A stretch of DNA of 64,000 nucleotides from contig NC_133334.1 in NCBI RefSeq assembly GCF_042186555.1, positions 21,749,105-21,813,104 on the forward strand. Direction: 5' to 3'. Made by a program: the position numbers and the translations under genes. Positions 20,680 through 31,715 of the stretch are shown here, in pieces. The notes beneath the pieces were generated by a model. That model was not told the DNA's origin and made no database searches. It saw only the letters and a program-made list of their open reading frames with translations. Positions within the stretch are counted from its first letter, which is position 1. The number at the start of each line of letters is the position of its first letter. Source of the stretch: Aquarana catesbeiana (taxonomy: Eukaryota > Chordata > Amphibia > Anura > Ranidae).

Positions 20680-21122
20680 TGTACTGTCCTGGCGTTTTCA
20701 GGCCTCAAAAAATGATAGGCCATCTGTACATCAGGGTTGATCAATTTTCAGATATATATACCATAGTTTGTGGACTCTATAACTTTCCTACAGACTAAAT
20801 AATATTCACTGATTTGGGTTATTTTCACCAAAGAATACAATTTTGGTTAAAATTTATGAAAGATTATTTTTTTGCAAAATCTAATAGAAACTAAAACTTC
20901 TTTTTCTTTCTTTTTTTTTTTTTCTTTAGCAAAAAATAAACCCCAGTGGTGATTAAGTATCACCAAATGAAAACTCAATTTGTGTGAATAAAATGATAAA
21001 AAATTTAATTTGGCTAGTGTTGCGTGACGGCGCAATTGTCATTCAAAGTGTGAGAGAGCTGAAGCCTGAAAATTGGCATGGGCAGGAAGGGGATAAAAGT
21101 GCACGGTATTTAAATGGTTAAC
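20680..21122 (-). repeat. TTAACCACTT-family repeat, minus orientation
   Basis: It reads in reverse the family core (GTGATACTTAATCACC region, GGCGCAATTGTCATTC) and ends AAATGGTTAA. Its inner end (CATAGTTTGTGGACTCTA, 20763-20780) is shared with the repeat at 36930-37040. Confidence 0.75.
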
Positions 21123-21888
21123 CACTGCCCGGCCTATAGCAGCATGATGGCCGGGAAGTGGTTCTGTTTTCCTGACTGGGCGTCATTTAACGTCCAGCAC
21201 GATAAGCCGCGATTACACGCCCGCAGCGATTGGTGGTGTGTCAGTCTGACACACCGCATCTCAGATCTAGTTAAAAAAAAGCCTCTAACTGAGGCTCTTT
21301 ACCACATGGTCGGCTGTGTCCAATCACAGCTGATCACAGTGTAAGCAGGAAAAGCCATGTATTGGTTCTTCCTCTACTCATGCTGACAGACACGAGTAGA
21401 GGAGAGCCGATTGGCTGCTGTCCTGACTGGGGGGGGGGGGATTGTCTCTGCACTAACTAGTAGTGCAGACCACCAGGGATGCCCACCAGGGATGGCAATC
21501 ATTGCCCATTAGGGATGTCTCTCTGTGCCCATAAGTGATGCCTGCCAGTGCCTCTGATCAGTGCCACCTCATCAGTGCCAGTTAGTACTGCCTAAACAGT
21601 GAAGGAGAAAACGTACTTATTTACAACATTTTGTAACAAACGAAGCAAAACACATATATATTTCAAAATTTTCGTTCCTTTTTTATTTTATTTGTAGTGC
21701 AAAAAAATAAACACCCCAGAGGTGGTCAAATACCACCAAAAGACAGCTCTATTCGTGGGGAAAAAATTGATAATTTTGTTTGGGTTCAACGTCGCATGAC
21801 TGCGCAATTGTCACTCAAAATGTTACAGCGCTGAAAATTGGTTTGGGCAGGAAGGTGTATAAGTGCCCTGTATTATTGAAGTGGTTAA
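21118..21888 (-). repeat. TTAACCACTT-family repeat, complete
   Basis: Bounded by TTAACCACTGCCC and GAAGTGGTTAA. The core is in reverse (GGTGGTCAAATACCACC, GACTGCGCAATTGTCACTC). It shares the TTAA at 21118-21122 with the preceding copy. Confidence 0.85.
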
Positions 21889-21946
21889 AGTACATTTCTA
21901 TCACGGAGGTGCATATCATCATGGACACAATAAGGTTGATTTACTA

Positions 21947-22159
21947 AAGGCAAATCCACTTTGCACTACAAGTGGACTTGGAAATGCAGTCGCTGTAGAT
22001 CTGAGGGGGACATGCAAGGAAAATTAAAAAAACAGCATTTTTGCTTGTACATGATTGGATGATAAAATCAGCAGAGCTTCCCCTCATTTCAGATCTTCCC
22101 CTTAGAGCTAAAGTGACTGCACATCCAAGTGCACTTGTAGTGCAAAGTGGATTTGCCTT
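21947..22159. mobile_element. 213-bp MITE, AAGGCAAATCCACTTTGCAC ends
   Basis: Near-perfect 28-bp terminal inverted repeats (left to CTACAAGTG, right from CACTTGTAG) enclose a non-coding, partly self-complementary interior (GATCTGAGGGGGACATG / CCCTCATTTCAGATC). Confidence 0.9.
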
Positions 22160-22867
22160 AAAAACAACCCCAATATGTACACATCAAAGTAATGACCAGT
22201 CCCCATAATGGAGCAATTTGGATTATAAAAACGGAACAGCTGCATTTTCAAAATAGTCAATACAAGCGCTTCCCTCAGGAGGGGAAGTTGGGGCTCAAAA
22301 AGGCACAACAATCCCAAGTAATGCTCAGGAGGAGAAACATAGAAAACACGTGTTTAATAAGATACCGTAGACCTATTTACCCAGCCCCCTCCCACGCCTT
22401 ATTAAATGTAGGTGGGGGGCACCTCTCCTGGCATATGTAGCTTTTATATAAAGGAAACATTTTTATTAACGCTTTCCAGGCCAGGATAGTTGGAGCGGCA
22501 GGCCTTTTCCATGAGAGAATAATATGCTTCCTGGCCATAGTACAACAATAAAAAAGCAGGGGTACGTATCACCTTGGTGGGAGCTATGGAGTCTACCAGG
22601 CCCAGGAGAAAATTTCAACGGAGGGGGTTGAACATGTATTGACGTGACCGACTGAACTCATTGCATGACCTCCGGACAAAGTTTCTGGATGGCCACGCAG
22701 TCCCAGAATGTGAATAAAATCTGAATGCAATGAGGAGCAGCGCCAACAGTTGGAGGTCTGAGCAGGGAAAATCTTGGCTTGTCGAGCTCGAGTCAAATAT
22801 ATCTTATAGTGAATAGGCTGGTCTCTTGCTGACACAAGTCTAGCAGAGAGAACATCCCCCCGCACTG
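22160..22867. other. Unassigned interval
   Basis: No coding or repeat structure is recognised with confidence. Confidence 0.4.
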
Positions 22868-22870
22868 TAA

Positions 22871-23303
22871 TGCCCCGTACACACGGTCGGACATTGATCG
22901 GACATTCCGACAAAAAATCCATGGATTTTTTCCGACGGATGTTGGCTCAAACTTGTCTTGCATACACACGGTCACACAAAGTTGTCGGAAAATCCGATCG
23001 TTCTGAACGTGGTGATGTAAAACACGTACGTCGGGACTATAAACGGGGCAGTAGCCAATAGCTTTCGTCTCTTAATTTATTCTGAGCATGCGTGGCACTT
23101 TGTGCGTCGGATTTGTGCACACACGATCGGAATTTTCGACAACGGATATTGTTGTCGGAAAATTTTATAGCAAGCTCTCAAACTTTGTGTGTCGGAAATT
23201 CCGATGGAAAATGTGTGATGAAGCCCACACACGGTCGGAATTTCAGACAACAAGGTCCTATCACACATTTTCCGTTGGAAAATCCGACCGTGTGTACGGG
23301 GCA
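22871..23303. mobile_element. 433-bp PIF/Harbinger-like MITE with TAA target duplication
   Basis: Terminal inverted repeat TGCCCCGTACACACGGTCGG / CCGACCGTGTGTACGGGGCA. A direct TAA flanks each side (22868-22870, 23304-23306). A 3-bp TWA duplication is the hallmark of PIF/Harbinger. The interior holds several more GTCGGAAAATCCGA-like words in both orientations. A diverged relative is at 51944-52350. Confidence 0.88.
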
Positions 23304-23306
23304 TAA

Positions 23307-23786
23307 GGGTTAAATCCTTGTTCTGTCCAGGGGTGCTCAGTAAACGCTTGCTTTACTCCTGGCTCCAGTGCTGTCCCTCCAGCACTGCGTCTCATCTTCC
23401 GCAGCCTGCCCTGTAAGCCACAATCGACTGTGGTTGCATCCCAGCCTCCTCAACATACAACACGGTGGTATTTGACCTGTATTTTATGTGATGATGCTGA
23501 GACTATGCCCACAGACCAGAGCTTTGGGGAGAGGAGGGTGCTAACATGGGGGTATAATGTAAGTTTGCAGTGTGCACACCTCCGACATAATGAACATCTA
23601 TCCATTGTGGTCGCACCGCAAGGGTGCATTTTTCGAAATGCCTGGAGTTTGGGTGTAATTTACATTTTTAACATTTCACTACCTCCACTCCACCCAGAAT
23701 CAAATAATTCATTTTGCAAGAAATTCTTTACATATTTTTATAATTGCGATTTGTAGTTATTGTGACCTTAACATTTTATTTTGCAG
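23307..23786. other. Unassigned interval
   Basis: No gene is recognised; the ORF at 23430-23756 has no family resemblance. Confidence 0.4.
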
Positions 23787-23878
23787 CATTCCTGAGTTCA
23801 TCTTGGTGACAGAGTGAGTGAACGTTACAGATTTGGCCTGTTGCTGTATCTTTTCCAGAACACATCAAGACTCGCACA
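23787..23878 (+). other. Candidate small exon (probably non-coding or 5' UTR)
   Basis: A good acceptor (TTTTATTTTGCAG) precedes 92 bp that end with a strong donor (CACA then GTAAGTAAA). An internal donor (GACAGA then GTGAGTG at 23814) and acceptor (ATCTTTTCCAG at 23858) would split it, but the 45-bp gap between them is too short for a vertebrate intron. All three frames have stops, so as one exon it would be untranslated. Confidence 0.3.
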
Positions 23879-23879
23879 G

Positions 23880-24710
23880 TAAGTAAATGGCTGTTATGCT
23901 GACAGATGGTGGTTTATCTGATTTATTAGGCACACATACAGTCAATAAATCACATTTTGCTGGTATGTCACTCACGGGGGGGGGGGGGGGGCAGGTAAAT
24001 AATTGCCTCTACTTCAATAGTATAATGCTCGTGAACGCCTTCGCTGGGACTTTTAGACTTTTACCCGGCTTCTTGTTAGTGCTGGATTTTGGCCGTCTTG
24101 ATTGGCCATTGTGGGAAGGTGTCACTCTTGCACAGAAGTGCAGTCATCCCTGCACACAGAAAGTGTTCCGGAATGTAAATTGGGCTGCCCGTTTGTAGCT
24201 TAGTATACTTTTCTAGAGGGGCTCTAGAACAGACAGGTAAGTGTATTTTATTGCAGAAGATACATAGTGACAGGGAAATTCGAAGGAGCAAGATGGAAAA
24301 ATGTCTCTTCAATGAACAAATTTTTTGTAGTGTAGACAATTTTTAATGTAGACTATTTTACTTCTGGAAAATCCCATTCATATACTTTTTTGAAGGGGGG
24401 GTGCTATATCAGTCTGATGGCCAATATCATTCAAGTCCCTTTCTTTGAGTGCAGACTGTCCTGGACCAACCCCAGCTTGTAACTAGACTATGAAAGGAGA
24501 AATGGCTTAGTGTGACCTCATCTCTTGGTCACCCTGTTTTTATTTTGCTATCTATGTAGGTGAATGGTGTTGCACCCCAATCCACTGGTCACGGGTTCAG
24601 TGCTTTCCAGGCTTCTTCAAAAATATGTGCATTTATTTTTTTCCAAAAGTTGAACTTTTTATCATCTTCACCTGATGCAATGTAATAGTTTGATAATCCC
24701 AAAGTCTGAG
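23880..24710. other. Interval with repeat fragments only
   Basis: Contains a G-run at 23979-23990 and a GAACAGACAGGTAAGTG segment that resembles frog repeat ends. No gene is recognised. Confidence 0.35.
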
Positions 24711-24758
24711 GTGTGTGTGTGTGTATATATAATATTAATATTTATATATATATATATA

Positions 24759-24828
<70 letters not shown>

Positions 24829-24830
24829 TA
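24711..24830. repeat. Compound (TG)n/(TA)n microsatellite
   Basis: Two TG tracts and three TA tracts in succession, flanked by unique sequence. Confidence 0.95.
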
Positions 24831-25072
24831 CTTATTTTTTATTTTTTTCCCCTGTATCTGTAGTTGTCCTCAATCCAATGCCCCACAGCACCCAACTTGG
24901 GTCGTTGCGTCAGTACCATATTTTAAGCCAAGTTGTCGGCTGCGGGTTGTCATCTTGTCTGAAGTATATATTCAGGATGAGATCAAGCATTATGGGACAA
25001 GTTTCAACAGTATTTGATAAAGTTATCAAAGAGGGTGTGGTGTTTTTTTATTTTTTATATAAAATATATATT

Positions 25073-26455
25073 ATTATTCTTCAGGTTTTATATAGCACCA
25101 AGAGTTTGTGCAGTGCTACAGGAGGAATCGGGGGGGCCCTGCTTGTTAGATCTTACAATCTAGAAGGGAGGGTCAAAAGGTAATAACTCGGGGGGGGTGC
25201 GGCGGTGGAGAGAATGAGCTGATGGAGAAAAGACATACATTTGTTAGCTGTGGGTAGGATAGGCTTCTCTGAAGAGGAGGGTTTTTAGGGATTGTTTAAA
25301 AGCTAATAGAGTAGGAGATAATCGGACAGATTGGGGTAACGAGTTCCATAGGATTGGAGAGGCTCGGGAAAAGTCCTGGAGGCGAGCAAAGCAGAAGGTG
25401 ACGAGGGAGCTAGAGAGCAGGAGGTCTTGAGATGAGAGGAACGAAGAGAACAATTGGGTCGGTATTTTGAGACCAGGTTAGTGATGTAGCTGGGGGCTAA
25501 GTTGTTGATGACTTTGTAAGTAGTTGTTAGTATTTTGATTATTTAATTTGTATTTTGTATTTAATTTGTTGGGTGAGCGGAAGCCAATGGAGGGATTGAC
25601 GGAGGAGTAGCAGACACAGAGCGATTGGTAAGGTGGATGAGTCTGGCAGCAGCATTCATGATGAATTGAAGGGGGGTGGGGGGGATAGCCTATGTAAAGG
25701 TAATCCAATGAGAAGGGAGTTGCAGTAGTCGAGGCGAGAGATGACCAGCGAGTGAATTAAGCGCTTTGTTGTGTTATTGGTAAGAAAGGGGCGTATTTTG
25801 GAGATGTTGAGGTGGCAAGATATGGACAGCGATTGGACGTGGGGCTTAAAGGAGAGTCTAGGACTACACCTAGGACCTTGACATGTAGGGATGGGCTTAT
25901 AGTTGTGCCATTGATTTTGACAGAGAGATCAAGGGAAGGGGCATGTAGGGGAGGGAAAATGATAAGTTTGGTTTTTGATTGAGTTTGAGGAAGTGGTGTG
26001 ACATCCAGACTGATATCTGTTGGTAAATTAGTGATACGTGAGGAGACAGAGGGAGTGAGCTGAGAAATGGATTTGGGTGTCTTCAGCGTAGAGATGGTAT
26101 TGGAAGCCATGGGAGGGTATCAGCTAACCCCCCCCAGGGAGGAGGTGTAGATTGAAAATAGGAGAGGTCCAAGAACAGAACCTTGGGGGACACCAACGGA
26201 GAAGGGAAGAGGAGAGGTGAAAGTAGAATTGTAAGGAACGCTAAAGATGCGGTTGGATAAGTAGGAAGAGAACCAGAGAAGAGTACAGTCAAGCAGACCA
26301 AAGGCATGGAGTTTTTTGTGGATGAGGGGGTGGTCCACTGTATCAAAGGCAGCAGAAAGGTCTATGAGTAGGAGCACAGAATACTGTCCATGGGTCTTGG
26401 CTGTTAGTAGATCGTTTATGACTTTAACTAATTTGTTTATTACATTGTGGGTGTT
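25073..26455 (-). pseudogene. L2-like LINE reverse transcriptase fragment, degraded
   Basis: The minus strand encodes reverse-transcriptase motifs in order: NDLLTAKTHGQYSV, LLLIDLSAAFDTVDHPLIHK, LSNRIFSVPYNS, VGVPQGSVLGPLLFSIYTSS. The active-site motif then reads YAED instead of YADD (26079-26090), followed by VLGVVLDS and, further on, RLQDFSRASPILWNSLPQSV near the C terminus. At least three frameshifts break the frame, and the element is truncated upstream of the RT. The 3' tail (25080-25170 in reverse) matches tails at 30195 and 57840. Motif style suggests the L2/CR1 group. Confidence 0.88.
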
Positions 26456-26936
26456 TTTAAGTAAGCATCAACGTGATCAATATTAAACGTGTCACTCGAT
26501 GTAATAATGAATGCGTTGAAAAGACCTGCACTTCTGGATGTACATGTGCACATTATGCACTGTAAACTCCACCTTATTTTTGTGTGGCACGTGATATAAA
26601 TGTCCTTTTATGAAGTGTATCCGAAGACTGAGTTATGTAATAATTTAGAAACAGCTGAGTAACCTGAATATTAAAGGGTTCACCTTACAGCCCAAAGCCT
26701 GGATCTAATCTGACTTCTATTAAATGAACCAGAGACTATAGTCTAACTTCAATAAAGTGACGACTCTGCAGAACAGTCAACTATCCCTGTTGTCACCTTT
26801 ACGTCAAGTGCATTTTACCTGCTTTCAGCAAACCTGTCCACACAAGCTTTAATAGTGGGATAAGAAGTCGGTGAAATACAAGAGCAACCCCAAATAACTG
26901 CTTCTCACATCCCTACTAGTCATTGCTGAATATACA
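26456..26936. other. Unassigned interval
   Basis: No ORF or repeat is recognised. Confidence 0.4.
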
Positions 26937-26938
26937 TA

Positions 26939-28567
26939 CAGGTGTGCTCATAAGTTTACATACCCTGGCAGAATTTGATTTCTTGGCCATTTTTCAGAGA
27001 ATATGAATGATAACACAAAAACTTTTCTTTCACTCATGGTTAGTGTTTGGCAGAAGCCATTTATTATCAATCAACGGTGTTTACTCTTTTTAAATCATAA
27101 TCACAACAGAAACTACCCAAATGACCCTGATCAAAAGTTTACATACCCTGGTGATTTTGGCCTGATAACATGGAGAGAAGTTGACACAAAGGAGTGAATG
27201 GCTATTAAAGGGTAACCATCCTCACCTGTGATCTGTTTGCTTGTAATTAGTGTGTGTATATAAAATGTCAATGAGTTTCTGGACTCCTGACAGATCCTTG
27301 CATCTTTCATCCGGTGCTGCACTGACGTTTCTGGATTCTGAGTCATGAGGAAAGCAAAAGAATTGTCAAAGGATCTGCGGGAAAAGGTAGTTGAACTGTA
27401 TAAAACAGGAAAGGGATATAACAAGATATCCAAGGAATTGAGAATGCCAATCAGCAGTGTTCAAACTCTAATCAAGAAGTGGAAAATGAGGGGTTCTGTT
27501 GAAACCAAACCACGGTCAGGTAGACCAACTAAAATTTCAGCCAGGAAAATTGTTCGGGATTCAAAGAAAAACCCACAAATAACTTCAGGTGAAATACAGG
27601 ACTCTGAAAACATGTGGTGGCTGTTTCAAGATGCACAATAAGGAGGCACTTGAAGAAAGATGGGCTGCATGGTCGAGTCTCCAGAAAAAAGCCATTACTA
27701 CGCAAATGCCACAAAGTATCCTGCTTACAATATGCCAAACAGCACAGAGACAAGCCTCAAGCCTTCTGGCACAAAGTCATTTGGAGTGATGCAACCAAAA
27801 TTGAGCTTTTTGGCCACAACCATAAACACTACATTTGGAGAGGAGTCAACATGGCCTATGATGAAAGGTACACCATTCCTACTGTGAAACACGGAGGTGG
27901 ATCTCTTATGTTTTGGGGATGTGTAAGCTACAAAGTCACAGGAAATTTGGTCAACATTGTGGGCAAGATAAATGGAGCATGTTATCAAAAAATACTGGTG
28001 GAACATTTTGAATTCATCAGCCAGGAAGCTGCGCATGGGACGTACTTGGACATTCCAACATGACAATGATCCAAAACACAAGGCCAAGTCAACCTGTCAT
28101 TGGCTACAGCAGAATAAAGTGAAGGTTCTGGAGTGGCCATCTCAGTCTCCTGACCTCAATATCATTGAGCCACTCTGGGGAGATCTCAAACAAGAGACGG
28201 CCCGAGAATTTACAGGAACCGGAGGCTTTTTGCCAAGAGGAATGTGCAGCTTTACCATCTGAGAAGATAAAGAGCCTCATCGACAAATACCACAAAAGAC
28301 TTCAAGCTGTCGTTGATGTTAAAAGGGGGCAGTACACGGTATTAAGAACTGGGGTATGTAAACTTTTGATCAGAGTCATTTGGGTAGTTTGTGTTGTGAT
28401 TATGATTTAAAAAGAGTAAAACGCAGTTTATTGATTAATAAATGGCTTCAGCCAAACAGTAACCATGAGTGAAAGAAACGTTTTTGTTATCATTCATAGT
28501 CTCTGAATAATGGCCAAGAAATCATTAATTCTGCCAGAGTATGTAAACTTATGAGCAAAATTTTGTT
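26939..28567 (+). mobile_element. Tc1-like DNA transposon, copy 3
   Basis: The left end CAGGTGTGCTCATAAGTTTA is flanked by TA. The inner repeat AAAAGTTTACATACCCTGG lies near 27133. The right end is inverted (GTATGTAAACTTATGAGCA) but its last bases are worn. Inverted repeats are about 200 bp, of IR/DR type, a family distinct from copies 1 and 2. Confidence 0.95.
27345..28345 (+). pseudogene. Tc1 transposase, inactive (several frameshifts)
   Basis: Starts MRKAKELSKDLREKVVELYK with helix-turn-helix and a GRPTK hook (SGRPTKIS). The frame then breaks near 27600, 28020-28050, 28165-28200 and close to the C terminus, where the usual ending GGSTRY is reached by another shift. All three catalytic motifs are readable: WSDATKIELFG, HDNDPKHK and NIIEPLWGDLK. 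It is thus dead by indels rather than by triad mutation. Confidence 0.92.
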
Positions 28568-28593
28568 TGTGTGTGTGTATATATATATATATC
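28566..28593. repeat. (TG)n(TA)n microsatellite
   Basis: Short tract at the right end of Tc1 copy 3. Confidence 0.85.
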
Positions 28594-28872
28594 TCTCATT
28601 AATTTTTAGAGTGACCTTACTTGTATCCTAAGCGTGTACAGACAGCTAAAGGTTAATAATCTTTACAGGCCATAGATATGTAATAATTGACAGAGTGATG
28701 AATGATTTCATTGACAAATGCCATGTTACTGCATAACACAGAGGTCACCAAACCTCGTAAATAGTAAAGGTGCTGTAGAAAGCTTTTTAACTATTTTATA
28801 TACAGAAGTGTAAATGTATTTATGTAAAAGGATTATATCAATGGCTTTTGGGAGTCTCTGCAAGAATTTTAC

Positions 28873-28874
<2 letters not shown>

Positions 28875-28906
<32 letters not shown>
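28875..28906 (+). repeat. Poly(G) tract of about 32 bases
   Basis: An uninterrupted G run. It could form G-quadruplexes, or its length may be an assembly artefact. Confidence 0.9.
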
Positions 28907-29821
28907 CGCTAAATCAAGTTTGGAATCTGTATTGATTTATTTTTTTATTTTAAATATATAAATAATTAAATATTTAAATAAATCTTAACAAACGTATTTA
29001 AGTTGGCTCACTGTTTTTCTACAGGGAAGATGTAGTTTTAGTAAACTCCCTATATTAGACAACAGATCTTTGCAAAACAGATGTATTGTATTCTATGTAC
29101 ACATATAATGGTTCTTTGTTAAGACACACATTCACTGTTTCAGGAACCTTTTCAATCACATTTGAATATGGGGGCCATTAACCTAAGATGAATCTCGTTA
29201 GCAAATCATATTACATTGACTGTGCTGTGTGTATATAATAGATTCCTCTCGGTCAGAGCTGGCATAACGCCCCATTTAGGTTAAGTATTGAAACAAATGC
29301 CTTTCATACCAAGTACTGACCTGCCATTGCAAACTAGTGTTTAGAACTGAACTCCAAGACAAAATTTAAGGTGTGTGTGTGTGAGCCTCATTAGCAATAC
29401 AGTAATCTATTTTATTGAAAGAAAAATATAACACACAGTTAAAATTTTTGAATATTAGCATAGATGTTAGGAAACGCAAAGGTGGATACAAAGCAATGTT
29501 ATGTGCAGGATACGGCATCTCCAGATCCCCTCGTTTACATCACAGGGACCCGCTCCTCTGACAGCTGTCTAAACAGTATTGCTAGGCTGTGTGGATGAGA
29601 TGCAAAGGTCTTTGAAGACACTAGCGCCTGTTGCTGCCGACATAAAGTATTAAAGTCATTGTCCGTAGTGCGCAAAAAATTGAGTAAATGCCCTCAAGTA
29701 ATAAAACAAATATGCATGTATTAAACATGTTTGCATTGAAGCCTGCAGTAGCAATGGGTGCATTGCAGGGGCAGCACACCGGGTCCTGCTTTGTTTACCA
29801 TTCAGCCTCCGGCCTGTATGT
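28907..29821. other. Gene-free interval
   Basis: AT-rich and unremarkable; no ORF, inverted repeat or tandem array is recognised. Confidence 0.4.
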
Positions 29822-30010
29822 GGCTGGGTTCACACCATTGTGGTTCTCCACATCCAATTTGCAATAGCAGGAGATTTTGACGCTCTATGGAGCCGGTTCA
29901 TGTCTGAATTCAGCACAGAATTCGGGCTAAAAGTGGACCTGAAACGGTGGAACCAGGACGCACCGGACCCTTGCTGTGAGACGGATGCAGTGTTGGCGTG
30001 AACCCAACCT
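29822..30010. mobile_element. TTCACACC-type MITE, 189 bp
   Basis: Inverted ends GGCTGGGTTCACACC and GGCGTGAACCCAACC. No coding. Closest relative by its ends is 43063-43326. Confidence 0.78.
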
Positions 30011-30194
30011 GAAGGTACAGCCTTCTACTGTTATAGGATTGGACGAAGTAAATCATAAACTGCTAGTGTGGGCACCACTTATAAATGTGGTGCTACATTC
30101 ACATTGTTTCCTGGTGGCGGAGGAGGATGAAGAGCGTTTTTATGGTAGCTGTTTTGTAATAAGAATAAAAAAATATAATTTTTTTATTTTTAAT

Positions 30195-30335
30195 AATACT
30201 TTATTAGTCAGGATATACCGCCAAACATTTGCTCAGTGCTTTACAAAATGAGGGCAGGCAGTACAGTTGCAATACAATTCAATACATGAGGATTCTGATG
30301 GCCCTGCTCATTAGCGCTTACAATCTGAAATACTT
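30195..30335 (-). repeat. LINE 3' tail fragment
   Basis: GGCCCTGCTCATTAGCGCTTACAATCT and the preceding AAATGAGGGCAGGCAGTAC-type sequence match the tail of the L2-like LINE at 25080-25170 and its opposite-strand copy at 57850-58012. Confidence 0.65.
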
Positions 30336-30442
30336 CTTTAAAGATACCTAAGATTGTGAATATTGATCAGACTTTGTTATTTTAGGCTCATGGTTATCTG
30401 TTTCATGTAGGCATTGCAGACGGCTGCACTCTCCAGATCCAA

Positions 30443-31326
30443 TTAACCACTTGAGGGCTGCCCTGCCGCAGTAAATGTATGTGGGGCAGTCCTTAAGCGC
30501 AAAATTACGTACCTGTGGGTGATTCTCGTTGTGTGCTCTGGGGTGCCCACGCTGCCGGAGCCGCGCTCCCGCTGTGTCCAATCAGATCCAGCGGCCGCGA
30601 CACGACGATCGTTCCTAGGAGAGAAAACGGTTGTCTGCCTATGTAAACATGGCAGACCGCTGTTCTGTCACAGAGGGGGAGAGAGATCTTGTGTTCCTGC
30701 TAATGTCTCTCTTCCTCCAGTCAGTCCACCCGGCCTACACCACACACACACCACACACACACACCACACACAGAAAGCACACCCAGGGAACATTGTTAAC
30801 CTTTTGATTGCCCCTGATGTTAACCCCTTGCCTGCCAGTGTCATTTATACTGTGACAGTGATTATTATTATAATAATTTACTGATCACTGTATTGGTGTC
30901 ACTTAGTGTCAGATTTGTCCGCCGCTATGTCGCCGTCCCGCTAAAAAATCGTTGATTTGCTCCTATTACTATTAAAAACGATATAAAAAAAACAAAGTCC
31001 ATAAATCTACCCCCATAGCTTGTAGACGCTATAACTTTTGTGCAAACCAATTAATATACGCTTATTGGGATTTTTATTTTTTTTTTTACCAAAAATCAAG
31101 TCAAGTCAAGCTTTATTGTCATTCTACTACACGTGAGGACATACAGTAGAACGAAATGTGATATCCCACAGGGCCACGGTGCTACATACAAATTAAACAT
31201 AATTATAAATATACAAAGAATAAAAACACAGCGGAGAACTTAAAAAAACCAAAAAAAAATATATAGCAGAATACATATTGATGAAGAAAGAAAGTAATTG
31301 TGTATGTGTGTGTGTGTGTATGTATG

Positions 31327-31367
<41 letters not shown>

Positions 31368-31550
31368 CTTTTAATTATTTTTTGAAAACTGTTGGTCTTT
31401 TTGTTTTTATATAAAAAAATAAAAACCGTGGAGGTGATCAAATACCACCAAATGAAAGCTCTATTTGTCAGTTAAAGCAGCGCAGTGCCGTATCGCAAAA
31501 AATGCCCTGGTCACGAAGGGGGTAAAACTTTCCGCAGCTGAAGTGGTTAA
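30443..31550 (-). repeat. TTAACCACTT-family repeat with a secondary insertion
   Basis: Bounded by TTAACCACTTGAGGG and GCTGAAGTGGTTAA. The core is reversed (AAATACCACCAAATGAAAGC, GCAGTGCCGTATCGCAAAA). A foreign ~200-bp piece beginning CAAGCTTTATTGTCATTC (31098 onwards) and ending in A-rich and TG/TA tracts (31300-31360) interrupts it. Confidence 0.82.
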
Positions 31551-31715
31551 AGGCCATCTTTATTTCACATAAACGTATCAAAAGCAGCAACATCAAAGTG
31601 GGGGGGGGGGGGTTGGGAGGGAAGACATGGTAACGTGTTTCATGCACAGGTTACCATGTCTTGCCCCCCACCAACTGTGATTTCACTGCTTTTATGGGAA
31701 ATAAAGATGGCCTTT
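31550..31715. mobile_element. 165-bp fold-back MITE
   Basis: Inverted ends AAGGCCATCTTTATTTC / GAAATAAAGATGGCCTT, with a second inner inverted repeat (AAGACATGGTAAC / GTTACCATGTCTT) next to a G13 run. It is inserted exactly at the end of the TTAA repeat. Confidence 0.85.

Noticed and set aside
23813..23858. A 45-bp intron between two micro-exons
   Set aside because: Below the usual minimum for vertebrate introns, so treated as one possible exon.
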